From DATGLG01 sp035294245 (GTDB lineage Bacteria; Pseudomonadota; Alphaproteobacteria; JACZXZ01): DNA of 53,357 nucleotides. Each line of letters opens with the position of its first letter. Positions within the stretch are counted from its first letter, which is position 1. Below the pieces are notes generated by a model. It was not told the origin of the DNA and searched no databases. It saw only the letters and a list, made by a program, of their open reading frames with translations. The position numbers and the translations under genes are program-made. This document shows, one piece after another, positions 17,737 through 25,659 of this stretch. Where the stretch lies: positions 1 to 53,357 of the forward strand of contig DATGLG010000036.1 in the NCBI GenBank assembly GCA_035294245.1, read 5' to 3'.

Positions 17737-18648
17737 TTGTCGATACCCGAAACGACGGAGCCGTTCTCAATCGGCCTGACGAAAAGGCTGTATAAGAGCC
17801 AAATTACCAAGCGCCTCATTATTCACGCAAAACGACTGGCCCGGCATTATGGCATCGAAATAAAGAGATATATTGCGCCGACGGAAGAGAAATTCAGCAA
17901 TTGGATGTACTATTCGAATCTGCTCGAATCGGCGTGGCGAAGCAATGCCGCGGCGGCCGGGAACGAGCTGGATGCGCGATTCGTCGATTATTGCATCGCC
18001 AATCACCAGCGCTCCAAGTCTCAGATTTTTCAAGATCTCCTCGTCCTGTTCCTCCTCGGTGAAAAGGAAGGCGGCTTCTTCGTCGAGTTCGGCGCCGCCA
18101 ACGGGATAAGCCTGAGCAACTCCTTCTTGCTCGAGAGATCGTTCGGCTGGCGTGGCATTCTCGCCGAGCCGGCACGGATATGGCACAAGGCCCTCGCCGA
18201 GAACCGCGGCTGCGCCATCGATCGGCGCTGCGTCTGGTCCCGCTCCGGCGAGACGCTCGAATTCAACGAGACCGACAACTCCGAGCTCTCGACCCTCAAC
18301 CAATATTCGATGCGCGACAATCACTCAAAGGCGCGAAGGCTCGGACATTCCTATTCCGTCGAGACGGTTTCCCTGTGCGACCTTCTGAAGGACCACGGCG
18401 CGCCTCCCGTAATCGATTATCTCTCGGTTGACACCGAGGGATCGGAATACGAGATTTTAAGCAATTTCGATTTCTCCGCCTATGCGGTGAGCCTCATTAC
18501 CGTCGAGCACAATTACGCCTCTCCCGATCGCGAGAACATCGCAAAGCTGCTCACCGAGAATGGCTTCGAGCGCATATTCGCGAGCTATTCGTTGTTCGAC
18601 GATTGGTACGTCCACGCCTCCCTTCTCGAGGATCGAGCCGCGACGTAG
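17737..18648 (+). CDS. FkbM family SAM-dependent methyltransferase
   Basis: 303 residues. SAM motif I is GGFFVEFGAANG (about 112-123) and the FkbM signature IDYLSVDTEGSEYEIL lies in the second half. FkbM-type enzymes methylate hydroxyl groups, often on sugars in surface glycans. The first roughly 90 residues are basic and not part of the core fold. Start: TTG at 17737, chosen because GAGGA lies 6-7 bases upstream; no ATG with a ribosome site is near. The gene is visibly richer in A/T codons (ata, aaa, att) than its neighbours, a hint of horizontal origin or low expression. The divergent polymerase-like gene supports a glycan-modifying role. Confidence 0.82.
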   Translation: MSIPETTEPFSIGLTKRLYKSQITKRLIIHAKRLARHYGIEIKRYIAPTEEKFSNWMYYSNLLESAWRSNAAAAGNELDARFVDYCIANHQRSKSQIFQDLLVLFLLGEKEGGFFVEFGAANGISLSNSFLLERSFGWRGILAEPARIWHKALAENRGCAIDRRCVWSRSGETLEFNETDNSELSTLNQYSMRDNHSKARRLGHSYSVETVSLCDLLKDHGAPPVIDYLSVDTEGSEYEILSNFDFSAYAVSLITVEHNYASPDRENIAKLLTENGFERIFASYSLFDDWYVHASLLEDRAAT

Positions 18649-18810
18649 TCCGAGCGCTCTTCTTGCCCTCGCCGCAGTCGTCGATATCGCCTATACCCCA
18701 CCCCCTGTTCTGGCGCATCATGCCTTCGCGCCGCTTATCGCCGCGCTTCGAGCCGCGAGGTCGCAAGCGAAGGCAGCGATATGCGCACGATGTCATTGGG
18801 GACCATAGCG

Positions 18811-19986
18811 ATGGGCTTCGCTTTGCTGCGCGGAATCCGCGTGCTCGATCTCAGTCAATACATCCCGGGACCGTATACGACGCGCCTGCTCGCCGATCTC
18901 GGCGCCGATGTCCTGAAGATCGAGCCGCCGGGCGGCGAGCCGATGCGGCGGATCGGCGTCGCGGATCGCGACGGTGTGGCGCCCGAATACAAGGTGATCA
19001 ACGGCGGAAAGTCGGTGCTCGAGCTCGACCTCAAATCCCTCGAGGGAAAGAAGGCCCTCGAGGCCTTGCTGCCCGCGGCGGATATCCTCGTCGAATCCTA
19101 CCGTCCGGGGGTCCTGGCCCGACTGGGATTCCCGCCGGAACGCCTCAAGCTAATCAATCCGCGGCTGGTGCATTGCGCCTTGTCGGGATGGGGGCAAACG
19201 GGCCCCTATCGAGACAAGCCGGGACACGACATCAACTACATGGCGCTCGGCGGTGGCCTGATCGCCTCGGGAGCGACGGCGGCGCCGGTGATGGGCTTCC
19301 CTCCGGTTTCCGATTACGCGAGCGCGCTTCACGCGGCTCTCACGATCGTGGCGGCGCTTTTCGCCCGCGAGCGCGGCGAGCCTCGCACGCATCTCGATGT
19401 CAGCCTGATGGAGACGGTGCTGGCCTGGCAAAGCATCTCGCTTACCCTCGCGGCGCGCGCGCAGCCGCCGCAGCGTGGCCGCGCCCTTCTCAACGGCGGG
19501 CTGGCGTCCTACAACGTCTATGTCACGGCCGATGGCCGCTTCGTGTCGCTCGGCATCGTTCGCGAGCGGAAGTTCTGGAGCAACTTCTGCGAGGCGGTGG
19601 GACGCTCCGATCTGATCGCGCGCTTCGACGAGCCTCTGCCCCAGGTCGATCTGATCGAAACCGTGGCGGCGCTCTTTGCCGGCGCGCCGCTGACTCATTG
19701 GCAAGGCGTCCTCGCTTCGGCGGAGACCTGCTTCGAGCCCGTCGCCGATCTTCGCGACGTGCCGCAGCATCCGCAGGTTCAAGCTCGGCGCCTCATCCAA
19801 GCGACGGAGGGCACGGAGCCCCTTATCGAGGTGCGATATCCCGCCTGGCTCGACGGCGAGCCGCCGCAGCCGCGCCGGGCGATGCGCGTAATCACCCTCG
19901 ACGATCTGCCCGAGGCGTGGTGCGATCAATCGTCGCTCGGTGTCTCGCGCGCCGATTCGGCGGCGAGGAAACCCGCCTCGGGTTGA
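18811..19986 (+). CDS. CaiB/BaiF family (type III) CoA transferase
   Basis: About 391 residues. The N-terminus LLRGIRVLDLSQYIPGPYTT followed by LLADLGADVLKIEPPGGEPMR is the family hallmark. The catalytic aspartate is expected in the GHDINYMALGG segment, where GxDxxYxAxxG is typical. These enzymes move CoA between an acyl-CoA and a free acid. Two starts are possible, ATG at 18781 and at 18811. I prefer 18811 because family members begin only a few residues before GIRVLDLS and a GGGGA sequence precedes it. No acyl-CoA dehydrogenase or lyase lies next to it, so its substrate is open. It faces the SDR gene convergently with about 30 bases between. Confidence 0.87.
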   Translation: MGFALLRGIRVLDLSQYIPGPYTTRLLADLGADVLKIEPPGGEPMRRIGVADRDGVAPEYKVINGGKSVLELDLKSLEGKKALEALLPAADILVESYRPGVLARLGFPPERLKLINPRLVHCALSGWGQTGPYRDKPGHDINYMALGGGLIASGATAAPVMGFPPVSDYASALHAALTIVAALFARERGEPRTHLDVSLMETVLAWQSISLTLAARAQPPQRGRALLNGGLASYNVYVTADGRFVSLGIVRERKFWSNFCEAVGRSDLIARFDEPLPQVDLIETVAALFAGAPLTHWQGVLASAETCFEPVADLRDVPQHPQVQARRLIQATEGTEPLIEVRYPAWLDGEPPQPRRAMRVITLDDLPEAWCDQSSLGVSRADSAARKPASG

Positions 19987-20016
19987 GACACGGTTTGCCG
20001 CGGCGCATCTTCGTCA

Positions 20017-20760
20017 TCACACCGTGAAAGCGCACAGCCCGCCGTCAATCAGGAGATTCTGCCCGGTGATGTAGGCGGCATGACGGCTGCAGAGGAACGC
20101 GCAGACGGCGCCGAACTCCTCCGGAAGCCCGGCGCGGCCCATCGGTACCTTGGCGATCAGCTTCTCGGCGGTGGCGCCCAGCTCGCGAATGCGCTCGGTC
20201 GCGATGGTTCCGGGCAGCAGGTTGTTGATGGTGACGTTCTGCGGTGCGACCTGGCGGGCGACCCCAGCCACATAGCCGGTCAAGGCGAGCCGCGTAGCGT
20301 TCGAAAGATCGAGCTGCGGCACCGGCGACCGCACCGTCATCGAAGTAACGTTGACGATGCGGCCGAACCCCCGTTGCGCCATGCCGTCGACGCTGGCGCG
20401 GATCATCTCGACAGCCGAGAGGAAATTGGTCTCGATGGCCGCCGACCAATGCGCCGCCGTCAGCTTGCGGAAATCCATGCTCGGCGGCCCGCCGGCATTG
20501 GTGATCAGGATGTCGATCTCCGGGGAGGCCGCGAGCGCTGCCTCCCTGCCCGCCGCCGCCGCGATATCGGCGACAACGAACCGCGGCGCCGCTCCGGTCT
20601 CTGCCGCGATCCTGGCAGCCGCCGCCGCCAGCGCCTCCTTGCTCCGCGAGACCAGGGTCACGGCGACGCCCTCGCGCGCGAGTGCTGCTGCGCAGGCAAA
20701 TCCCAATCCACGGGAGGCGCCGCAGACGAGGGCGCGTCTGCCCGCAATGCCGAGATCCAT
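20017..20760 (-). CDS. SDR family protein with replaced catalytic Tyr/Lys
   Basis: 247 residues, short-chain dehydrogenase/reductase fold. The nucleotide motif LVCGASRGLGFACA (about 11-24) and ITNAGGPP (86-93) are intact, and the catalytic serine is S140 in IVNVTSM. The usual Y-x-x-x-K is replaced: the aligned stretch is DLSNATRLALTG, giving S153 and R157. This LSNxxR pattern defines a known but poorly characterised SDR subgroup, so ordinary keto-reductase chemistry should not be assumed. An AAGAGG ribosome site precedes the ATG. The ABM-like gene lies 57 bases upstream on the same strand and may be co-transcribed. Confidence 0.85.
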   Translation of the reverse strand: MDLGIAGRRALVCGASRGLGFACAAALAREGVAVTLVSRSKEALAAAAARIAAETGAAPRFVVADIAAAAGREAALAASPEIDILITNAGGPPSMDFRKLTAAHWSAAIETNFLSAVEMIRASVDGMAQRGFGRIVNVTSMTVRSPVPQLDLSNATRLALTGYVAGVARQVAPQNVTINNLLPGTIATERIRELGATAEKLIAKVPMGRAGLPEEFGAVCAFLCSRHAAYITGQNLLIDGGLCAFTV

Positions 20761-20817
20761 GATGGCCTCTTGCGGATGTTATGAAAGCTCTGTCGACCTC
20801 TCGGCGATGATCCCTGT

Positions 20818-21150
20818 TCAGGCGCCGCGCCCCGGCGAGGTACAATCGCCGCCATGCGCGACCTCGTAATGCCGCGCGAAAGTGTCGAAAGATGAGAGGA
20901 CGGTGCGGGCTTCGGGCTCGACGATTGCGGTCTCGATATCGCTGCCTGCGAACGCTTCGATCGCCGCCCGCGAATCCCACAGGGTGACGGCCAGGAACTC
21001 GACGCCGCCGGTGACCTCGCGACGAAGCAGATAAGCGCCGTGATGGCCGGCGATCCTGGCCAGAGCGGGGAAGACGGTCGTCGTGACGTGCTTGAAATAG
21101 GCGTCGGCGTTTGCGCTTGTGGCTTGGCCGCGCCAGATGCGAGCGATCAT
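20818..21150 (-). CDS. Antibiotic biosynthesis monooxygenase (ABM)-like small protein
   Basis: About 110 residues with a dimeric ferredoxin-like ABM pattern: MIARIWRGQATSANADAYFK at the start, then VEFLAVTLWDSRAAIEAFAG and VEPEARTVLSSFD. ABM-fold proteins include quinol monooxygenases, haem-degrading enzymes and many of unknown role. I use the ATG at 21150 because the fold begins there; an in-frame ATG at 21195 adds a basic stretch with no homology. It is on the same strand as the SDR gene and divergent from the AraC regulator, which makes it a possible target of that regulator. Confidence 0.7.
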   Translation of the reverse strand: MIARIWRGQATSANADAYFKHVTTTVFPALARIAGHHGAYLLRREVTGGVEFLAVTLWDSRAAIEAFAGSDIETAIVEPEARTVLSSFDTFARHYEVAHGGDCTSPGRGA

Positions 21151-21310
21151 GTCGTCTCGACAGTCAGACCTGTGATGGCGTGCAAGCGCCATCATGACGA
21201 GAGCATGGCGGCCGGTATTGGCGAAAATTGCAGCCGCGATTGCCCCTATCAGGGGCCTTGGATGGACCTTAAGATGGTCTCGCTGCTGGGCGGGTAGAGG
21301 AAGCGAAGTC

Positions 21311-22192
21311 GTGGCGCGGGTGGATCTGAGGAACGTCAGCCGCTACTGGTGGGATCGGCATGTGCCGGGCCTGAGCCTGATGCATGCGGATTTCACCACC
21401 CATGAGTACCCGCCCCACAGCCACGAGGCCTTCGTAGTCGCCGTGACCGAGGTCGGCGGGTCGATCATCAAAAGCCGCGGGGTGATCGAGGAGGCGCATG
21501 CGTCGGAGCTCTTCGTCTTCAACCCGGCCGAGCCCCATGCCGGCTGGATGGGCTGGAGCCGGCACTGGCGATATCGCTCCCTCTATCTCACTCAGTCGGC
21601 GATGGACGAGGTCGCGCGGGGCCTGGGCATCGAGCGCGTCCCGTATTTCACGCGGAACATGTTCCCCGATCGCGACCTCATCGATGGCTTCCTGGCGCTC
21701 CATCGCTCGCTCCAGGACGGGCATGACCTCTTCCATGAGCGCGAGCTCCTGATCGGGACCTTCGGCCGGCTGTTCCGGCGTCACGGCAGCGGCGGGAGCC
21801 GCATCGAGCCGCCAGTGCGCGACCGCGCCGTCGTCGATAGGGCGATCGCCGAGATGCGGGCGCGCTACGCTGAGGCGGTTCGCCTCGAGGCGCTCGCCGA
21901 TCTCGTTGGCCTGACGACGTTCCAGTTGATCGGGGCCTTCCGGCGCGCGGTCGGGCTGACCCCCCATGCCTATCTCACGCAAATCCGCTTGAGCATGGCC
22001 TGCCGCCACCTCCGGCGTGGCGTGCCGATCGCGGAAGCAGCTGCCGTTTCCGGCTTTTACGATCAGAGCGCGCTCACGAGGCACTTCAAGCGGCGCTACG
22101 GCATCACGCCGTCGCAATTCGCTCGAGCGGCGAAAGAGCGCGCGGGATCACCGTCAATTTTCGCCAATACGGCAGCATCCCTCTCGGCTTAA
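21311..22192 (+). CDS. AraC family transcriptional regulator
   Basis: About 293 residues. The N-terminal cupin-like arm (FTTHEYPPHSHEAFVVAV, VFNPAEPHAG) is the AraC ligand-binding type. The C-terminal double helix-turn-helix spans roughly 185-290 (LEALADLVGLTTFQLIGAFR and the FYDQSALTRHFKRRYGITPS signature). Start: GTG at 21311, preceded by AGAGGAAG with 7-8 bases spacing; a longer in-frame start at 21194 would overlap the divergent gene. It is divergent from the ABM-like and SDR genes and followed 45 bases later by the AlaX gene. The ligand is unknown. Confidence 0.88.
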   Translation: MARVDLRNVSRYWWDRHVPGLSLMHADFTTHEYPPHSHEAFVVAVTEVGGSIIKSRGVIEEAHASELFVFNPAEPHAGWMGWSRHWRYRSLYLTQSAMDEVARGLGIERVPYFTRNMFPDRDLIDGFLALHRSLQDGHDLFHERELLIGTFGRLFRRHGSGGSRIEPPVRDRAVVDRAIAEMRARYAEAVRLEALADLVGLTTFQLIGAFRRAVGLTPHAYLTQIRLSMACRHLRRGVPIAEAAAVSGFYDQSALTRHFKRRYGITPSQFARAAKERAGSPSIFANTAASLSA

Positions 22193-22237
22193 TGCCCTTT
22201 CGTAGCATGATGGACAGCCGCGATCGACGGTGAAGCG

Positions 22238-22969
22238 ATGCCGCATCTTTTTTGCCATGACCATCCCGAGACCTTGACTCTGGAGACCCGCGTCGTCGGT
22301 GCCTCGCCTGGGCGAGTAGCCCTGGCGGAGTCTCCTTTCTATCCGGGCGGCGGCGGGCAGCCTGCAGATCGCGGCACGCTCCGCTGGCAGCAGGGCGAGG
22401 CCCGCGTGATCGGGTTCGAATACGAGGGCGCCAGGCTCTGGCATCTTCTGGACGCCCAAAGCGAGATCAGCGGCGCCGTCGAGGCGGTCGTGGATGCGAG
22501 ATTCCGCCGCATCATGCGGCAGCTCCACACCGATACCCATATCCTCAATGCCTTCGTCTATCAGAGCTTCGATGGGGCGCTGGTGACCGGCGTACAGATG
22601 TATGAGGACGGCAGCGCGCGCATGGATTTCGACGTGCCCGGCGCCGACAACGATCGCCTGCGCTCGCTCGAAGCGCCGATCAATGACGTCATTAGGCAGG
22701 ACCTCGGCCTCCGTTTCGACTATGTCCCTCTCGAAGCGGCGCAAGCGCAGCATGGGTTGATCCGGAGCCGATCGGTAGCGCCGCCGCCCACGCCGGACGG
22801 CAAGATCCGCATCGTGGAGATCGCCGGCCTTGATCGCCAGGCCTGCGGCGGCACCCATCTTCTCTCGACCGGCGGCTCACCACTCATCCGCATCCTCAAG
22901 ATCGACAACAAGGGGCGCCATAATCGCCGGGTCCGCATCGGGCTTACGGAGCTTCCACCCGCCGAATAG
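22238..22969 (+). CDS. Alanyl-tRNA editing protein AlaX
   Basis: 243 residues, a free-standing version of the AlaRS editing domain, which hydrolyses Ser-tRNA(Ala) or Gly-tRNA(Ala). The N-terminal part has SPFYPGGGGQPADRG (about 32-46). The zinc ligands are visible as H97 and H101 in LHTDTHIL and C203 and H207 in QACGGTHLL. The length and presence of a beta-barrel N-domain fit the longer AlaX type (AlaX-M). It follows the AraC gene closely and is convergent with the cys operon on the other strand. No alanyl-tRNA synthetase gene is nearby. Confidence 0.9.
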   Translation: MPHLFCHDHPETLTLETRVVGASPGRVALAESPFYPGGGGQPADRGTLRWQQGEARVIGFEYEGARLWHLLDAQSEISGAVEAVVDARFRRIMRQLHTDTHILNAFVYQSFDGALVTGVQMYEDGSARMDFDVPGADNDRLRSLEAPINDVIRQDLGLRFDYVPLEAAQAQHGLIRSRSVAPPPTPDGKIRIVEIAGLDRQACGGTHLLSTGGSPLIRILKIDNKGRHNRRVRIGLTELPPAE

Positions 22970-22978
22970 CCTCGCCGG

Positions 22979-23142
22979 CTACCGCAGGGCGGCAAGCTGA
23001 TGCCGTCGCGTCGCATGACGAGGTGGACGAGGGGGTCCGCGAGGAGGTCATCGAGCCGCGGCTCCTCGCCGGCGCAGCGCCAGTCATTGCCCTGACGAGG
23101 CCCGATCGCCGTCCGGTTGCGGATCGGATGGCGTTCGGACAT
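22979..23142 (-). CDS. Small hypothetical protein, possibly frameshifted at its end
   Basis: An ATG at 23142 is preceded by a strong AAAGGAG ribosome site with 4-base spacing, which argues that it is translated. The first roughly 45 residues (including PRLDDLLADPLVHLVMRRDG) have the look of a short conserved cytoplasmic protein. In the uninterrupted frame the reading continues into the antisense strand of alaX to 22720 with low-complexity sequence, whereas a one-base shift after MRRDG gives HQLAALR and a TAG at 22979-22981. I therefore give the shorter boundaries. It lies downstream of the DUF934 gene (stop at 23179), so it is probably the last gene of the cys operon. Function unknown. Confidence 0.35.
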
Positions 23143-23178
23143 GAAGCTCCTTTCGACGCCCCGTCGGGGACGCTCACG

Positions 23179-23715
23179 CTATCGGGCAGTTCTCACACGT
23201 GCTGGAGAATGCCCCGCAGGCTCACCACGCCCGAGGCGCAAATCGCCGGCGGTAGGGCGGCCATCCGCCGTCGGCTGATACCAGACGGTGATCTCGGCGA
23301 GCGCTGCCGCCCAGGCTTCGGCGGCGTCGGTATCCGCGATCTCGTAGGCATCGAAGCCGCAGCGATGCATGAAGAGGAGCTGGTCGCGCAGCACCTGCCC
23401 GATGGCGCGCAGCTCACCTCTGTAGCCATAGCGCTCGCGCAGCAGGCGCGCATGGCTATAGGCGCGCCCGTCGGTGAATTTGGGAAATTCCAGGGCGATG
23501 AGCGCGAAGTATCCAACATCGTTGGCGATCGCCTGGGGATGCTGCGCCGATTTGAGGCGAAGGCCGAGAGGCGCCGAGCGACTGGTGAGGAGATTGTGCT
23601 CGCGCTGCCAGCGCTCGAGGCTCACCGCGACGGCGTCATTGGCCGGCACGGGTGCATCATCGGCGAGGAAGCGCCAATGATCGTCCACGATCTTGCCCCG
23701 CTTAAGCAGCGGCAT
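23179..23715 (-). CDS. DUF934 domain-containing protein (sulfur assimilation operon)
   Basis: About 178 residues. Typical DUF934 features are the start MPLLKRGKIVDDHW, the central IALEFPKFTDGRAYSHARLL and LRAIGQVLRDQLLFMHRCGF, and the final ADTDAAEAWAAALAEITVWY. This small family is nearly always next to sulfite reductase and cysH; its biochemical role is not established. The ATG at 23715 overlaps the end of the reductase gene by 14 bases and has AAGGAG just upstream, so it is translationally coupled. A longer in-frame start inside the reductase gene is rejected. The C-terminal tail after about residue 160 is charged and variable. Confidence 0.85.
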   Translation of the reverse strand: MPLLKRGKIVDDHWRFLADDAPVPANDAVAVSLERWQREHNLLTSRSAPLGLRLKSAQHPQAIANDVGYFALIALEFPKFTDGRAYSHARLLRERYGYRGELRAIGQVLRDQLLFMHRCGFDAYEIADTDAAEAWAAALAEITVWYQPTADGRPTAGDLRLGRGEPAGHSPARVRTAR

Positions 23716-25357
23716 AGAGCTTCTCCTTAAAAGGGTGCAGGCCGATCCGCCGGAAGGTGTCGATGAAGCGCTCGCCGTCGCGGCGCGCCTCCAGATAGGT
23801 GGCGACGATTCGCTCGACCGCATCGACGACCTCGCCGGCCGCGAAGGCGGGGCCGACGATGGTGCCAAGCGCCGCATCCTCCTCGGCATGCCCGCCGAGG
23901 GTCACCTGATAGAATTCCTCGCCCTGCTTGTCGACGCCGAGGATGCCGATATGGCCTACATGATGATGGCCGCAGGCGTTGATGCAGCCGGAAATCTTGA
24001 TGCGCAGCTCGCCGATCTCCTCCTCGCATTCCAGTGCTGCCAGGCGCTTGCTGATGGCTTGCGCGATCGGGATCGAGCGGGCATTGGCGAGGCTGCAATA
24101 ATCGAGGCCCGGGCAGGCGATGATATCGGTGGCCAGGCCGAGATTCGGCGTTGCCAGCCCATGTTGCCGGAGCTTCTCCCAGAGTGCCGGAAGATCGGCC
24201 TGCTTCACGTGCGGAAGAACGAGATTCTGCTCATGGGTGACACGCACCTCGCCCAGGCTGAAGGCTTCGGCGAGGTCGGCCACCGCTTCCATCTGCTCGG
24301 CGCTGGCATCCCCGGGAGTCTGGCCAATTGCCTTGAGGGAGACGTTCACGATGGCGTAGCCGGGCTGGCGGTGTTCCGCGATATTATGGCGGATCCAGCG
24401 CGCGAAGGCCGCGCTCTCGCGGCGCTTTGCCTCTAAGGCGGCGACGGGGATAGCGATCCGCTCATAGGCGGGCGGGGCAAAATAGGTGCGAGTCCGCGCA
24501 ATAGTCCCATCCGGCAGCGTGAGCGCGCCGCCCTTGATCTGGGCCCATTCCTCTTCGACCCGTGCGGTGAAGGTTTCGATGCCCAACTCATGCACGAGAA
24601 TCTTGATGCGCGCCTTGAACAGGTTGTCGCGGCGGCCGAACTCGTTGTAGATGCGCAGGATCGCCTCGAGATAGGAGAGCAGATGCCGCTCCGGAAGGAA
24701 GCGGCGCACCGTCTTGGCCAGCATGGGCGTGCGTCCCTGGCCGCCACCGACGACGACCTCGAAACCGATCTCCCCTGCCTCGTTCCGGCGGATGAAGAGC
24801 CCGATGTCGTGGGTCTTGACGGCGGCGCGGTCGCGCGCCGCGCCTGTGATCGCGAATTTGAACTTGCGCGGAAGGAACGAGAATTCCGGATGAAGCGTCG
24901 CCCATTGGCGGATGATCTCTGCATAGATGCGCGGATCCTCGATCTCATCGGCGGCGACGCCGGCATATTGGTCCGCCGTCACGTTGCGGAAGGAATTGCC
25001 GCTCGTCTGTATGGCGTGCATCTCGACCGTCGCCAGCTCGGCCAGGATGTCCGGCACCTCCGCCAGCTTCACCCAGTGATATTGAATATTCTGGCGCGTG
25101 GTGAAATGGCCGTAGCCCTTGTCGTAGCGCCGCGCGATATGGGCGAGCATGCGAAGCTGGCGGACCGACAGCACCCCATAGGGGATGGCCACGCGCAGCA
25201 TGTAGGAATGGAGCTGGAGATAGACGCCGTTCATCAGGCGGAGCGGCTTGAACTCCTCTTCGGAGAGCTTGCCGTCGAGCCGCCGGCGCACTTGATCGCG
25301 GAACTGCGCCACCCGCTCGGCGACGAGGCGGTGGTCGAACTCATCGTACCTGTACAT
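23702..25357 (-). CDS. cysI: Nitrite/sulfite reductase hemoprotein, assimilatory sulfite reductase type
   Basis: About 551 residues with two ferredoxin-like halves. The siroheme/4Fe-4S cysteines are C415 and C421 in CPGLDYC and C458 and C462 in SGCINACGHH. Siroheme-binding basic residues are in FTTRQNIQYHWV near the N-terminus. It reduces sulfite to sulfide with six electrons. Context (cysG, DUF2849 and DUF934 in one operon) favours sulfite over nitrite. The ATG at 25357 (MYRYDEFD) is chosen over an upstream in-frame start because it lies 2 bases after the DUF2849 stop and begins the conserved sequence. No cysJ flavoprotein is visible, so electrons probably come from ferredoxin. Confidence 0.9.
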   Translation of the reverse strand: MYRYDEFDHRLVAERVAQFRDQVRRRLDGKLSEEEFKPLRLMNGVYLQLHSYMLRVAIPYGVLSVRQLRMLAHIARRYDKGYGHFTTRQNIQYHWVKLAEVPDILAELATVEMHAIQTSGNSFRNVTADQYAGVAADEIEDPRIYAEIIRQWATLHPEFSFLPRKFKFAITGAARDRAAVKTHDIGLFIRRNEAGEIGFEVVVGGGQGRTPMLAKTVRRFLPERHLLSYLEAILRIYNEFGRRDNLFKARIKILVHELGIETFTARVEEEWAQIKGGALTLPDGTIARTRTYFAPPAYERIAIPVAALEAKRRESAAFARWIRHNIAEHRQPGYAIVNVSLKAIGQTPGDASAEQMEAVADLAEAFSLGEVRVTHEQNLVLPHVKQADLPALWEKLRQHGLATPNLGLATDIIACPGLDYCSLANARSIPIAQAISKRLAALECEEEIGELRIKISGCINACGHHHVGHIGILGVDKQGEEFYQVTLGGHAEEDAALGTIVGPAFAAGEVVDAVERIVATYLEARRDGERFIDTFRRIGLHPFKEKLYAAA

Positions 25358-25359
25358 GG

Positions 25360-25659
25360 CTAAGCGACCTCTCCTGCCTGGTAGCCGAGATCGGCGCGGA
25401 TCGTCGGGCCGCGACTGCGGATGCGCTCGCGCAGGCGCGCCGGCTGCCACACGCCGCCTTTGGCGACGACGTCGATGAGATAGGGATCGACCACCATCCG
25501 CTCCGCAACCGCGCGCCGACCCTCCTCAAGCAACACTGACGCGGCAGCCTCATCACAAGCGAGCCGCGCGTTTTGCAGATCGCTGGTCCAGCCGGACTCG
25601 GCGCGATAGACGACGCGACCGTCGGCGAGGCGATTCGCGACCAAGGCCCGCGTGCTCAT
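25360..25659 (-). CDS. DUF2849 domain-containing protein
   Basis: 99 residues, matching the short DUF2849 family found in alphaproteobacteria between cysG and cysI. Recognisable stretches are LVANRLADGRVVYR and VVDPYLIDVV near the middle. No catalytic motif is visible. Its ATG overlaps the cysG stop by 4 bases (ATGA) and its stop lies 2 bases before cysI, so it is embedded in the operon. A role in siroheme insertion or in electron supply to the reductase is a guess from context only. Confidence 0.85.
   Translation of the reverse strand: MSTRALVANRLADGRVVYRAESGWTSDLQNARLACDEAAASVLLEEGRRAVAERMVVDPYLIDVVAKGGVWQPARLRERIRSRGPTIRADLGYQAGEVA

Noticed and set aside
18603..20027. Alternative plus-strand frame through the CoA transferase gene
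   Set aside because: The CaiB/BaiF frame has the conserved motifs; the other frame is arginine-rich and without any motif.
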